DNA from: Gemmatimonadota bacterium
GTDB lineage: Bacteria; Latescibacterota; UBA2968; UBA8231
NCBI GenBank assembly: GCA_009841115.1
Contig: VXML01000051.1
Span: forward strand, 91,420-155,419
Direction: 5' to 3'
DNA: 64,000 bases
This document shows, piece after piece, positions 15,312 through 24,308 of the stretch. The position numbers were made by a program, and so were the translations under genes. The number at the start of each line of letters is the position of its first letter. Within the stretch, counting starts at the first letter, position 1. The notes beneath the pieces are model-generated. The model searched no databases and was not told where the DNA came from. It worked only from the letters and a program-made list of their open reading frames with translations.

Positions 15312-16483
15312 TACGCCATCTCTGCAAGCTAGCCTGGAACCGCAAAAGGGCGAACGCGCTAACCGCCTTCCAGATCTTCATTTCTTTTTTAATCGTCTTT
15401 ATTACGGCCTCTCTCGCCGTGGACAAGGCCAACACTTACCGGCAGCCTCTCGGATTTTCCTACGAAGATCGATGGGTCGTGGAATTCAGGGAGGATCGAG
15501 CGCGGCCAGCGCCTAGCGAGGCGGAAGTGCCCAACCGCAGACAGATCTATCAGACCCTAGAGGAATTCGACTGGGTCGAGTCAGTAGCCGCGGTGGATAG
15601 AGCAGCAATCCCCTATGGTTTCACTCGGTACGGTTTCGACATAGGCGGACAAATGGTTTATCACGGTTATGTTTCGGATGAGCTCCACGAAGTGTTCGAT
15701 CTTGAGTTGGTCAGCGGGCGGTGGTTTAGTGAAGAGGACGCGGCTCTAGATTGGGAGCCGCTCGTGATAACCCAGCCACTTAGCGAGGAACTCTTTGGCC
15801 ATGAAGATCCCATTGGCCAGCAGATCGAAGAGTGGGGGGGGGATGACCGGGACGGACGGGTCATCGGGGTGGTCTCCGCCTATCGTCGCAGCGGGGAATT
15901 ATCCGATACTGAGTTCTTCATGTTAGCTCGCTTGGAAGACGATTACTCTCATCATGTCCATTTTGTGGTCACAGTGCGTCCTGACACCCCGTTGGCGGCC
16001 CAAGAGCAAATTTTCAAGCGGCTCAAGGCCATGGCCCCGTGGTACATAGTAGATATTACGACCTTAGAGGAAGATCGCGCCTCGTCGTTCAAGCTGACCC
16101 TGACGTATCTGTTTGCCGCCGGGGTCGTCTCTGTGTTGGTGATGGGTATGGTGGCGCTGTCGTTGAGCGGCGTGCTGTGGCAGCGGACGACGCTGAGGAT
16201 CGAGGAGATTGGCCTGAGAAGGGCCTTGGGCGGGTCGGCGGCCAGTATCTACGCGCAGTTGACGGGTGAAATGCTGGTGGTCGCCAGTATCGGCGTAATC
16301 GCTGGTCTGCTGCTCGTCTTGCAATTCCCATTGCTGGAACTACTCGATTACACTGGCGGTACCTACGCGCTCAGTATAGCCCTTGCAGCCCTGATAATTT
16401 ACGGCCTCGTGATCGTGTGCAGCCTGTATCCAGGGCGGCTAGCCTGCCAGGTACGGCCGGTCGAGGCGCTGCACCACGAATGA
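15308..16483 (+). CDS. FtsX/MacB-type ABC permease, second subunit
   Basis: 391 aa from ATG 15308 (AGGAGGAAGCA upstream, ATGA overlap with the first permease). Same topology: TM at about 16-36 (ALTAFQIFISFLIVFITASL), periplasmic domain of about 235 residues, then three TMs and the IEEIGLRRALGGSAASIYAQL coupling region. It is clearly homologous to, but diverged from, the first subunit, suggesting a heterodimeric transporter. Its last codons and stop, CACCACGAATGA, recur as remnants in later intergenic regions of the block. Confidence 0.9.
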   Translation: MIRHLCKLAWNRKRANALTAFQIFISFLIVFITASLAVDKANTYRQPLGFSYEDRWVVEFREDRARPAPSEAEVPNRRQIYQTLEEFDWVESVAAVDRAAIPYGFTRYGFDIGGQMVYHGYVSDELHEVFDLELVSGRWFSEEDAALDWEPLVITQPLSEELFGHEDPIGQQIEEWGGDDRDGRVIGVVSAYRRSGELSDTEFFMLARLEDDYSHHVHFVVTVRPDTPLAAQEQIFKRLKAMAPWYIVDITTLEEDRASSFKLTLTYLFAAGVVSVLVMGMVALSLSGVLWQRTTLRIEEIGLRRALGGSAASIYAQLTGEMLVVASIGVIAGLLLVLQFPLLELLDYTGGTYALSIALAALIIYGLVIVCSLYPGRLACQVRPVEALHHE

Positions 16484-16520
16484 GTCGGAACGTACTTCAC
16501 ATATCCCAAAGGAGGATGTC

Positions 16521-17741
16521 ATGAAATCGCTCAAATCTGTAATCACCCCAATCGCCACCGTCGCCACGGCGTTCAGTTGTGGACAGGCTGGCGCGGAGAG
16601 CATCGCGGTGAAAATGGAGTCTGTGCGCGAGGATTCTGTAGAGCATCTCTTTCAGCCTTCTCTGACGCGGATTCCGATCGGTGCGGAGTTGACGGAAGGA
16701 CTGCCCGAGGTCCAATCGGTTGCTGGGCTGGAGATCCATGAACCCCTGCACGCCCGCCTTTCGTTTGAAGATTCGCCGGCTGAGCCGATTGTTGTACTGG
16801 GATTGGATAACGACGGACAGGACATCGCCTTCGCTGTGGCCGATTCGACCGCGCAACCGCAGAAACTCCAGCTCACGGAGGGTTTTTACGAGCTCATTCA
16901 AGGGGAGGCCCTACAATCCGAGCTAACTGTGCCTCCGGCTGGTCAAGCACCTGAGTTTAATATCGGACTCGTGTTCAGCCGCGAACATAATGCCGTGCTG
17001 CACCGCCCTCTTGAACTGCGGCTAGGCGAGGCCGACATTGGCGGCCAACGCTATGCCATAGCCATAGTTAGAGATCCGCGTTTTTGCACCTACACCATGC
17101 CCGCCGACTCGGTGGGGATCACGTTCTATCAACTTATGATTGACCTCAATGGGGATGGAGCATTCCTGACTCAAATGGATTCTCAATACGAAATGCAGGA
17201 GGTCGAGGTTTTTGAGGTAACCAAGCCTTTCTTGATCGACGGTCAGGCATACGAACTAACCCATGTGTCGGCGACGGGGGATCAGTTGGTGCTTGAACGC
17301 AGCGATCAAACGGTCGCCCTCGCCGTGGGATTCGAGATGCCGAATGTCGCCGTTACTCGGCTCGACAGCACCACTATCGACCTGACGGCACTGCGCGGCA
17401 AGCCCGTGGTCATCAACTGGTGGAACACCTTCTGCGGCCCCTGCATCAGGGAGATTCCCGAACTCAACGAACTGGTCGAGAAATACGCCGACCGCGGCGT
17501 TGAGTTTCTCGCTATCGCCCACAATGAAATGGCTCATTTGTCGCCGTTTCTGCAGAAGCATCCGTTCTCTTATGACATCGCCTTGGGGAACGGCGAGGCC
17601 ATGCAGATTTTCGGCTATGCCTTTCCGCGTCATGTGATCCTAGATGGCGAAGGTAAAGTCGCCTACGACGTCCTTGGTTACAATGCCGATGCCACCGACA
17701 AAATGGACGCGGTTATCGGCTCGCTGCTGAGCGAGCTTTGA
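16521..17741 (+). CDS. TlpA-like thioredoxin-fold protein, tandem paralog 1 (CGPC)
   Basis: 406 aa. Signal peptide MKSLKSVITPIATVATAFSC..AGA, then a beta-rich domain of about 230 residues that I do not recognise (TEGLPEVQSVAGLEIHEP, LELRLGEADIGGQRYAIA, and an Asp-rich loop DLNGDGAF resembling a calcium loop). A C-terminal TlpA/AhpC domain starts near residue 275 with C305-G-P-C308 in WWNTFCGPCIREIPEL. Expected in the periplasm as a thiol-disulfide reductase or sensor. It starts 37 bp after the permease with AAAGGAGGA. Confidence 0.85.
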   Translation: MKSLKSVITPIATVATAFSCGQAGAESIAVKMESVREDSVEHLFQPSLTRIPIGAELTEGLPEVQSVAGLEIHEPLHARLSFEDSPAEPIVVLGLDNDGQDIAFAVADSTAQPQKLQLTEGFYELIQGEALQSELTVPPAGQAPEFNIGLVFSREHNAVLHRPLELRLGEADIGGQRYAIAIVRDPRFCTYTMPADSVGITFYQLMIDLNGDGAFLTQMDSQYEMQEVEVFEVTKPFLIDGQAYELTHVSATGDQLVLERSDQTVALAVGFEMPNVAVTRLDSTTIDLTALRGKPVVINWWNTFCGPCIREIPELNELVEKYADRGVEFLAIAHNEMAHLSPFLQKHPFSYDIALGNGEAMQIFGYAFPRHVILDGEGKVAYDVLGYNADATDKMDAVIGSLLSEL

Positions 17742-17785
17742 CTTGCCATTCCAAACGCACTCCACACCTCCCATAGGAGGATGAC

Positions 17786-19042
17786 ATGAAATCGCTCAAA
17801 TCTATAATCATCCCAATCGCCACCGTTGCCACTGCGTTCAGTTGTGGAATGGCTAGCGCGGAGAGTATCACGGTGAAAATGGAATCCGTGCGCGAGGATT
17901 CCGTAGAGCATCTCTTCCAGCCACCTCTGTACATCTATGGGGGCGCGCAACTAACGGAAGGACTGCCCGAGATCCAATCGGTTGCTGGACTAGAGATTCA
18001 TGAGCCCCTACATGCCCGCTTGTCGTTTCGCGATTCGCCGGCTGCACCGATTGTCCTAGTGGGATTGGATAACGACGGACAGGACATTGCCTTTGTCATT
18101 GCCGACTCCACTGCGCAACCGCAGCGACTCCAGCTCACGCGCGGTTTTTTCAAGCGCCTTCGCAGCCAAGATGAAGTCCAGCGAGCCGAGTTGACTGTGC
18201 CCCCGGTTGGCCAAGCGCCTGAGTTCAAAATCGAACTATATATCGAGCGGATAGAAAATTCCCGCTGGGATTACGTGCATCACCGCAATCTCGAACTGCG
18301 GCTGGGCGAGGCCGAGATTGGTGGCCAGCGCTATGCCGTAGCCTTAATGAGAGATCCGAGTTTTGGAACTTACTCCCTACCTGACGACTCGTTATCCGTT
18401 GACTCGTCGGAGTTCCCTGATCATAGATTCCTGATTGATCGCAACGGGAACGGCGTATTCCTAGTTCTCCCCTCTGGCCGCCAAACTGAGGAGTTGGAGA
18501 AAGAGATGTTCGGGGTCAAAGAGCCCTTCTTAATCAACGATCAACTTTACAAATTGGCGGATGTATCGGCGACGGGGGATCAGCTAGTAATCGAGCGCAG
18601 CCATCAAGAGGTCGCCCTCGCCGTAGGCTTTGAGATGCCCAACATCACCGTTACTCGGCTCGACGGTAGCACTATCGATCTGACGGCGCTGCGCGGCAAG
18701 CCCGTGGTCCTCAACTGGTGGCATACCACCTGTTCGCCCTGCATCGCGGAGATCCCCGAACTCAACAAACTGGTCGAGAAATACGAGGGTCGCGACGTCG
18801 AGTTTCTCGCCATCGCCAATAACAAAATGGCAGAGTTGCCGCCGTTCCTGAAGAAACATCCGTTCTCTTATGACATCGTCTTGGGGAAAGGCGAGGCCAT
18901 GCGCGTTCTCGGCCAGGCCTATCCGCGTCATGTAATTGTCAACAGCAAAGGCAAAGTCGTCCTAGATCTCGGCGGTGGCAGTTCTGGTATCATTGGCCAG
19001 ATCGACGCGGTTATCAGCTCGCTGTTGGTGAGTGAACTTTGA
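17786..19042 (+). CDS. TlpA-like thioredoxin-fold protein, tandem paralog 2 (CSPC)
   Basis: 418 aa, same architecture as its three neighbours: cleaved signal peptide (..GMASA|ES), unknown beta-rich domain, C-terminal TlpA domain with CSPC in WWHTTCSPCIAEIPEL. It has small insertions in the middle domain (SQDEVQRAEL; IENSRWDYVHH) and near the DRNGNGVFL loop, and ends VSSLLVSEL-like. Exactly 44 bp separate it from paralog 1, with the same spacer motif before a GGAGGA ribosome site. Confidence 0.85.
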   Translation: MKSLKSIIIPIATVATAFSCGMASAESITVKMESVREDSVEHLFQPPLYIYGGAQLTEGLPEIQSVAGLEIHEPLHARLSFRDSPAAPIVLVGLDNDGQDIAFVIADSTAQPQRLQLTRGFFKRLRSQDEVQRAELTVPPVGQAPEFKIELYIERIENSRWDYVHHRNLELRLGEAEIGGQRYAVALMRDPSFGTYSLPDDSLSVDSSEFPDHRFLIDRNGNGVFLVLPSGRQTEELEKEMFGVKEPFLINDQLYKLADVSATGDQLVIERSHQEVALAVGFEMPNITVTRLDGSTIDLTALRGKPVVLNWWHTTCSPCIAEIPELNKLVEKYEGRDVEFLAIANNKMAELPPFLKKHPFSYDIVLGKGEAMRVLGQAYPRHVIVNSKGKVVLDLGGGSSGIIGQIDAVISSLLVSEL

Positions 19043-19086
19043 GCATTCCATTGCTACGCACTCTGCACATCCCATAGGAGGATACC

Positions 19087-20310
19087 ATGAAATCGATTAA
19101 ATCTGTAATCACCCCAATCGCCCTCGTCGCCACGGCGTTCAGTTGTGGAATAGCCAGCGCGGAGAGTATCAAGGTGAAAATGGAATCCGTGCGCGAGGGT
19201 TCCGTAGAGCATCTCTTCCAGCCTTCTCTGATGCGCGGCTTGGTTGGCCCGCAGTTGATAGAAGGACTGCCCGAGATCCCATCGATTGCCGGGTTAGAAA
19301 TCCATGATCCCCTGCACGCTAGCCTGTCGTTCGAAGATTCGCCGGCTGCACCGATTGCCATAGTGGGACAGGATAACGACGGACAGGACATCGCCTTCGT
19401 CGTTGCCGATTCCACTGCACAGCCGCAGCAACTCCAACTCACCAGCGATTTTTTTGAGCGCATTCGAGATGATGCTCTGTACGCTGAACTGACTGTGCCC
19501 CCGGCTGGCCAAGTGCCTGAGTTTAAGGTCGAACTCTTGATCAGCCGGGAAAAATGGAAGAGTGTGCTACACCGCAATCTCGAGTTGCGGCTGGGCGAAG
19601 CCGACATTGGCGGACAGCGTTATGCCATAGCCTTAGTGAGGGATCCGCGTTTCGGCACCTACACTCTACCTTCTGACTCACTTGGGATGACTTTACATCA
19701 ACTCATGATTGACCGCGACGGAGACGGCGTATTCCTGACCCACCTATACGGTCAAACCGAAGTGCTGGAGGACGAAGTTTTCGGGGTCAACGAACCCTTC
19801 TTGATCGACGGTCAGGCCTACAAATTGGCCCATGTGTCGGCGACGGGAGATCAGTTGGTGATCGAGTCCAGCGATCAAACGGTAGCCCTCGCCGTGGGCT
19901 TCGAGATGCCGAACGTCACCGTTACTCGGCTCGATAGCACCACTATCGACCTGACGGCACTGCGCGGTAAGCCCGTGGTCATTAACTGGTGGCAAACGTT
20001 CTGTCCACCCTGTATCACGGAGATTCCCGAACTCAACGAATTGGTCGAGAAGTACGCGGACCGCGATGTCAAATTCCTCGCCATCGCCGACAATGAGATG
20101 GCAGAGTTGACGCCGTTTTTAGAGAAGCATCCGTTCACCTTTGACATCGCTTTGGCGGACGACGAGGCCGTGCACGTTTTCGGCCAAGGTTATCCGCGTC
20201 ATGTGATCATAGACGGCGACGGAAAAGTCGCCTACGATATCCATGGCTACAGTCCCGATACCGCTGACAGGATCGATGTGGTTATCGGCTCGCTGTTGAG
20301 CGAGCTTTGA
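19087..20310 (+). CDS. TlpA-like thioredoxin-fold protein, tandem paralog 3 (CPPC)
   Basis: 407 aa with signal peptide (..GIASA|ES), the shared beta-rich domain with a well-formed DRDGDGVFL loop, and a TlpA domain carrying CPPC in WWQTFCPPCITEIPEL. The conserved cis-Pro region near the end is YPRHVIID. The CxxC dipeptide differs from each sibling, which in thioredoxin-fold proteins shifts redox potential. Again exactly 44 bp from the previous paralog. Confidence 0.85.
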   Translation: MKSIKSVITPIALVATAFSCGIASAESIKVKMESVREGSVEHLFQPSLMRGLVGPQLIEGLPEIPSIAGLEIHDPLHASLSFEDSPAAPIAIVGQDNDGQDIAFVVADSTAQPQQLQLTSDFFERIRDDALYAELTVPPAGQVPEFKVELLISREKWKSVLHRNLELRLGEADIGGQRYAIALVRDPRFGTYTLPSDSLGMTLHQLMIDRDGDGVFLTHLYGQTEVLEDEVFGVNEPFLIDGQAYKLAHVSATGDQLVIESSDQTVALAVGFEMPNVTVTRLDSTTIDLTALRGKPVVINWWQTFCPPCITEIPELNELVEKYADRDVKFLAIADNEMAELTPFLEKHPFTFDIALADDEAVHVFGQGYPRHVIIDGDGKVAYDIHGYSPDTADRIDVVIGSLLSEL

Positions 20311-20354
20311 GTGTTCCACTGCTACGCACTCTACACATCCCAGAAGAGGATACC

Positions 20355-21560
20355 ATGAAATCGATAAAATATGCCATCACCATCATCGCCACAGTTAGTT
20401 GTGGAATAGCCAGTGCAGAGAATATCACGGTGACCATGGAACCCGTGCACAAGGATTCCGTAAAGCGTCTCTTCCAGCCGCATATGCCGGGTGGTTTAGC
20501 TATCTCGCGGATGACGGAAGGATTGCCCGAGATCCAATCGGTTGCCGGGCTAGACATTGATGCACCCCTGCACGCCCGCTTGTCGTTCCTCGATTCGCCG
20601 GCTGAGCCGATTGTCATAGTGGGACTGGATAGCGACGGACAGGATATCGCCTTTGCCGCTGCCGATTCCACCGCACAACCGCAGCGACTCCAGTTGAAAA
20701 CCGGTTCTATTGATGGCGTTCGCGATGCCCCGCGAGCCGAACTGATCGTGTCCTCGGTCGGCCAAGTATCTGAGTTCAAGATCGAATTTTTTATCAATCG
20801 CGAACGGAATTTCGTGATGTACCGCAATCTCGAACTGCGGTTGGGCGAGGCAGATATTGACGGCCAACGCTATGCTATAGCCTTAGTTAGGGGGCCGTAT
20901 TTTGGATCCTACTCCCCACGTGCTGACTCATTGGGGAGGACTTCGCATGATCTCCTGATTGACCGCGATGGAGACGGCGTGTTCCTGACCAGTCTATACG
21001 GCCAAACCGAGGTGCTAGAGGATGAGGTCTTCGAGATCACCAACCCTTTCTTAATCAATGATCGAGTTTACAAAGAGGCTGATGTATCGGCGACAGGGGA
21101 TCGGCTAGTAATCGAGCGCAGTGAGCAAAGGGTCGCCCTCGCCATGGGCTTTGAGATGCCGAATGTGACTGTTACTCGGCTCGACGGCAGTGCTATAGAG
21201 TTGACGGCGCTACGCGGCAAGCCCGTGGTCATCAACTGGTGGCACACCGCCTGTGCACCCTGCATCGCGGAGATGCCCGAACTCAACGAACTGGTTGAGA
21301 AGTACGAGGGGCACGACGTCGAGTTCCTCGCTATTGCCGACAATGAAATAGCGGAGTTGCCGCCGTTCCTAGAGAAGCATCCGTTCATCTACGACATCGC
21401 CGTGGCGAATGCCGAGGCTGCGCGCATTCTCGGCACATCGTATCCGCGTCATGTAATTGTCAATGACGAAGGCAAAGTCGTCTTGGATATCACGGGTCTC
21501 AGTTCTAATACCGTTGATCAGATCGACACGGTTATCGGCTCGCTGTTGAGCGAACTTTGA
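20355..21560 (+). CDS. TlpA-like thioredoxin-fold protein, tandem paralog 4 (CAPC)
   Basis: 401 aa from ATG 20355, in the same position relative to the AAGAGGA ribosome site as the other paralogs; the frame opens at 20307. It has a shorter signal peptide (MKSIKYAITIIATVSCGIASA) and the most diverged N-terminal domain (VKRLFQPHMPGGLAISRM). The TlpA domain has CAPC in WWHTACAPCIAEMPEL. The 44-bp spacer to paralog 3 is conserved in length. The 3' end of this gene is the start of a 109-bp tandem duplication. Confidence 0.85.
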   Translation: MKSIKYAITIIATVSCGIASAENITVTMEPVHKDSVKRLFQPHMPGGLAISRMTEGLPEIQSVAGLDIDAPLHARLSFLDSPAEPIVIVGLDSDGQDIAFAAADSTAQPQRLQLKTGSIDGVRDAPRAELIVSSVGQVSEFKIEFFINRERNFVMYRNLELRLGEADIDGQRYAIALVRGPYFGSYSPRADSLGRTSHDLLIDRDGDGVFLTSLYGQTEVLEDEVFEITNPFLINDRVYKEADVSATGDRLVIERSEQRVALAMGFEMPNVTVTRLDGSAIELTALRGKPVVINWWHTACAPCIAEMPELNELVEKYEGHDVEFLAIADNEIAELPPFLEKHPFIYDIAVANAEAARILGTSYPRHVIVNDEGKVVLDITGLSSNTVDQIDTVIGSLLSEL

Positions 21561-21767
21561 GTGTTCTACAAGCATTCACCGGAACTACCAATTTTGAAGA
21601 TGGTTCTGCTATAGGCACTTCACCACGAATGTGTTGGGATGTTATGGACTGCAAAAAGACTAGCTTTGAGCGTTCTACAAGTATTCACCGGAACTACCAG
21701 TTTTGAAGATGGTTCTGCTATAGGCATTTCACCACGAATGAGTTGGGATATTTATGGACTGCAAAAA
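21556..21767 (+). repeat. Tandem duplication of ~109 bp before the DUF5686-type gene
   Basis: Unit 1 (21556-21658) and unit 2 (21665-21767) share TGTTCTACAAG or CGTTCTACAAG, CATTCACCGGAACTACC, TTTTGAAGATGGTTCTGC, CACCACGAATG and the start-codon context ATGGACTGCAAAAA. The unit spans from the stop region of TlpA paralog 4 into the first codons of the downstream gene. Unit 1 therefore contains a decoy start (ATG 21644) that reads 20 codons to a stop at 21704. Confidence 0.85.
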
Positions 21768-24204
21768 AATTAACGCGAATTTGCTTTTGACGATGGCTAT
21801 TTTGGCTGCCTTATGGCCCGTCCCCACAGTCCATGCCCAGCCGTGGTTGGTGCGCGGCACCGTTACCGACGCGTCCACCGGGCAGCCCCTGCCAGCGGCT
21901 ACCGTCCAGCTAGCCGGCACCTATAGCGGGACCATAGCTAACGACGAGGGCGAGTACTCGCTCAAGGTGCAACAATTACCGGCGACGTTGACAGTGAGTT
22001 ACATCGGCTATGTCTCCCAAGAGCGCGTGTTGACGGCCCCTGCGGAGCGGATTGATTTTGCCTTGACGCCAGTGCCCTTTCTGCTCGATCCCATTGTGGT
22101 GACTGCCGAAACCTCAGCCGAGGGTATCATGCGTCAAGTCATTCGCCGCAAACAGGAGTGGCGGCCCAGCTTGGCCAGCTATCAGGCACAAGCCTATGCC
22201 CGGCGAGTTTTGGAAAACGAAGAAGGCATCGTCTCGATCGGCGAGTTGGCCTCGGAGATTTACTGGGAGCGGGAGCGGGGGCTGCGCGAAGTAGTCAAGT
22301 CGAGGCGCGTGACCCAAAATTTGGATGCCCAAGAAGCATACATCTCGGCCTTTGCGGGGTTTGCGAATTTCTACGACGACGATATCCCCTTTATCGGTCA
22401 CACGCTGATCGGGCCGACTCATCCCGATGCCCTCAAGCACTACCACTTCGACTTGATCGGCCAACGCTATTTGGACGATAAGGTGGTATTCGACATCTCG
22501 GTTGAGCCAAAGAATAAATTGCAGGCCGCTTTTGTCGGCCGCGTCTCAGTATTGGACGAGGATTTTGCCTTGCTCGAAGTAGAACTGGCACCCAGCCGGG
22601 CGAGTATGACCTCGGCTGTTCCCCTGCCCCTGATCGAGCACATGGATTTTGCCTACCAACAACAGTTTCGCGGCTTTGCCGGAGGGGTGCGGCTGCCGGT
22701 CGATTACCGGGCCTCTATGGCAGTAAAAATCAGCATGGTGGGGCTGCATTTTCCCGCGATCAAATACGATGTGGTGACGCGGCTGAGCGATTACCAAGTC
22801 AATGTCGATATGCCCGATTCGCTCTACGCCAGCGAGGAAGTGCTGCAGGTCGATTCGCTGGCCGTGGCCCAGGACAGTTCCTTTGCCCGGCTGGCCGACA
22901 AGGTGCCCCTGTCGGCACGGGAACAAGCCGCTTATGCGACCATCGACAGCACCATGCAGTTCGAAAACGCCTTCCAGCCGACGGGGTTTCTCGCTCGTTT
23001 GTTGGTGAAGGAGCAAGCGGACGAGACGGAGGAGCGGACGGAACAGGCCACTGAAAAGACGGGAGTGCGGGTGGAGCCGTCGCGCTGGGGATCGGTCAAT
23101 CTGAAGCCTGCTTTGCGATACGACCGAGTGGGTGGGGCGCATCTGGGGCTGGAGGGGAGCAGGGGTCTGGGCGGCGGACTGGAGACCGGTGCCGCTACCG
23201 GATACAACGTCGGTCTGAAGCGCTGGTCTTACCGGGGCCGGGTCGGCTGGCAGCGGACAGCAGGTAAGGTGGCTCTGGAATACGGGAGAGGGCCGGTGCC
23301 GCGCATTCCTTCAGACAGCTATTTCCCTTTGCTTAACAGCGGCCAATTCCTGTTGGGCTTGGACGACTATTTCGATTATTACTGGAACGAAAGGCTGCGA
23401 GCGCGGCTTCATCTTGCTCTGCCGAGTCAGGTCGGCTTGGCAGTGGGCTTTAATCACGAGGAGCATTCTTCGCTACAGGAGACGACCAGTTTCAGTCTGT
23501 TAAATCGGGACTGGAGGCCGCGGTCCAATCCGGCGATTGAGGAAGGTCGGCTGCGCTCGGTAGAGGCGGGCTTTGAGTGGGGCGAGCCATACCAGCCTTT
23601 CGGAATAACGGCGAATCGGCGGGTCGCAGTGGGGGTGGAGCACAGTAGTGCCGGGCTGGGCAGCGACTTTTCTTTTACCCGCTTGCGCCTAGCGTTGGAT
23701 GGCCATTTCAAGACCTTTCTCAAGCGCCGCGTCACGCCCAATGCGCTCGATGTGCGGCTGGTGGCGGGGTACTCAATCGGCGATGTGCCAGTACAGCGCT
23801 TTGGATCGTTGGAGGCCAGCATGGGCTTTTTCTCTCCGTTTGGCGCTTTCCGCACGGTGCGCGGCCATCCCTATGAGGGGGAGCACTATGCGGCCCTGTA
23901 CTGGGAGCACAACTTCAAGACCACGCCCTTTGAGCTATTGGGACTGTGGGATTGGGCCATGCGGGGTGCCGGGTTGGTGGTGCACGGGGCTTCGGGGCGG
24001 ACGTGGATTGATGCTGAGCGGCGAGCCAAATTGGGGTACGATCCGCGCTACGAAGGGAGTTTCCGCCATGAGGTGGGAGTCTCGCTCATGCTGTACCATC
24101 TGCTGCGCCTCGATTTTACCCGGCGCTTGGATCGGCCCGGCTGGGGGGTGGGGGTGAGTTTGGTGCGCTTTGATTTTGGGGGTAATGTTACTGTAAGGAT
24201 GTAA
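21754..24204 (+). CDS. DUF5686-type outer-membrane protein with carboxypeptidase-like regulatory domain
   Basis: 816 aa. Signal peptide (LLLTMAILAALWPVPTVHAQ), then a CarboxypepD_reg-like beta-sandwich (residues about 30-110: VRGTVTDASTGQPLPAATV, DEGEYSLKV, VSYIGYVSQE), a helical/beta segment starting IVVTAETSAEGIMRQVIRRK as in DUF5686 proteins, and a C-terminal half of alternating aromatic strands ending FDFGGNVTVRM, consistent with an outer-membrane beta-barrel. It could provide the outer-membrane component for the exporter upstream (inference). Such proteins are best known from Bacteroidota. Confidence 0.75.
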   Translation: MDCKKINANLLLTMAILAALWPVPTVHAQPWLVRGTVTDASTGQPLPAATVQLAGTYSGTIANDEGEYSLKVQQLPATLTVSYIGYVSQERVLTAPAERIDFALTPVPFLLDPIVVTAETSAEGIMRQVIRRKQEWRPSLASYQAQAYARRVLENEEGIVSIGELASEIYWERERGLREVVKSRRVTQNLDAQEAYISAFAGFANFYDDDIPFIGHTLIGPTHPDALKHYHFDLIGQRYLDDKVVFDISVEPKNKLQAAFVGRVSVLDEDFALLEVELAPSRASMTSAVPLPLIEHMDFAYQQQFRGFAGGVRLPVDYRASMAVKISMVGLHFPAIKYDVVTRLSDYQVNVDMPDSLYASEEVLQVDSLAVAQDSSFARLADKVPLSAREQAAYATIDSTMQFENAFQPTGFLARLLVKEQADETEERTEQATEKTGVRVEPSRWGSVNLKPALRYDRVGGAHLGLEGSRGLGGGLETGAATGYNVGLKRWSYRGRVGWQRTAGKVALEYGRGPVPRIPSDSYFPLLNSGQFLLGLDDYFDYYWNERLRARLHLALPSQVGLAVGFNHEEHSSLQETTSFSLLNRDWRPRSNPAIEEGRLRSVEAGFEWGEPYQPFGITANRRVAVGVEHSSAGLGSDFSFTRLRLALDGHFKTFLKRRVTPNALDVRLVAGYSIGDVPVQRFGSLEASMGFFSPFGAFRTVRGHPYEGEHYAALYWEHNFKTTPFELLGLWDWAMRGAGLVVHGASGRTWIDAERRAKLGYDPRYEGSFRHEVGVSLMLYHLLRLDFTRRLDRPGWGVGVSLVRFDFGGNVTVRM

Positions 24205-24308
24205 TCCTTGACGTTGACGGATAACATGTTGCTGCTAGCGATGTTTCGGACGAATTTCTCCATACGCTTGGGCTAGCCGAGGCTTTTAGCACGAATGAGG
24301 AAGGAATC

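Noticed and set aside
16521..21560. Lipoprotein signal in the TlpA-like proteins (Cys in AFSCG)
   Set aside because: The residues before the Cys do not form a lipobox, and an A-x-A cleavage site follows a few residues later; a normal signal peptide is more likely.
21556..21767. CRISPR-like repeat
   Set aside because: Only two units of 109 bp without spacers; it is a plain tandem duplication.
24205..24308. Promoter from TTGACG near 24207
   Set aside because: No -10 element at proper spacing; the gene is more simply read as part of the block.
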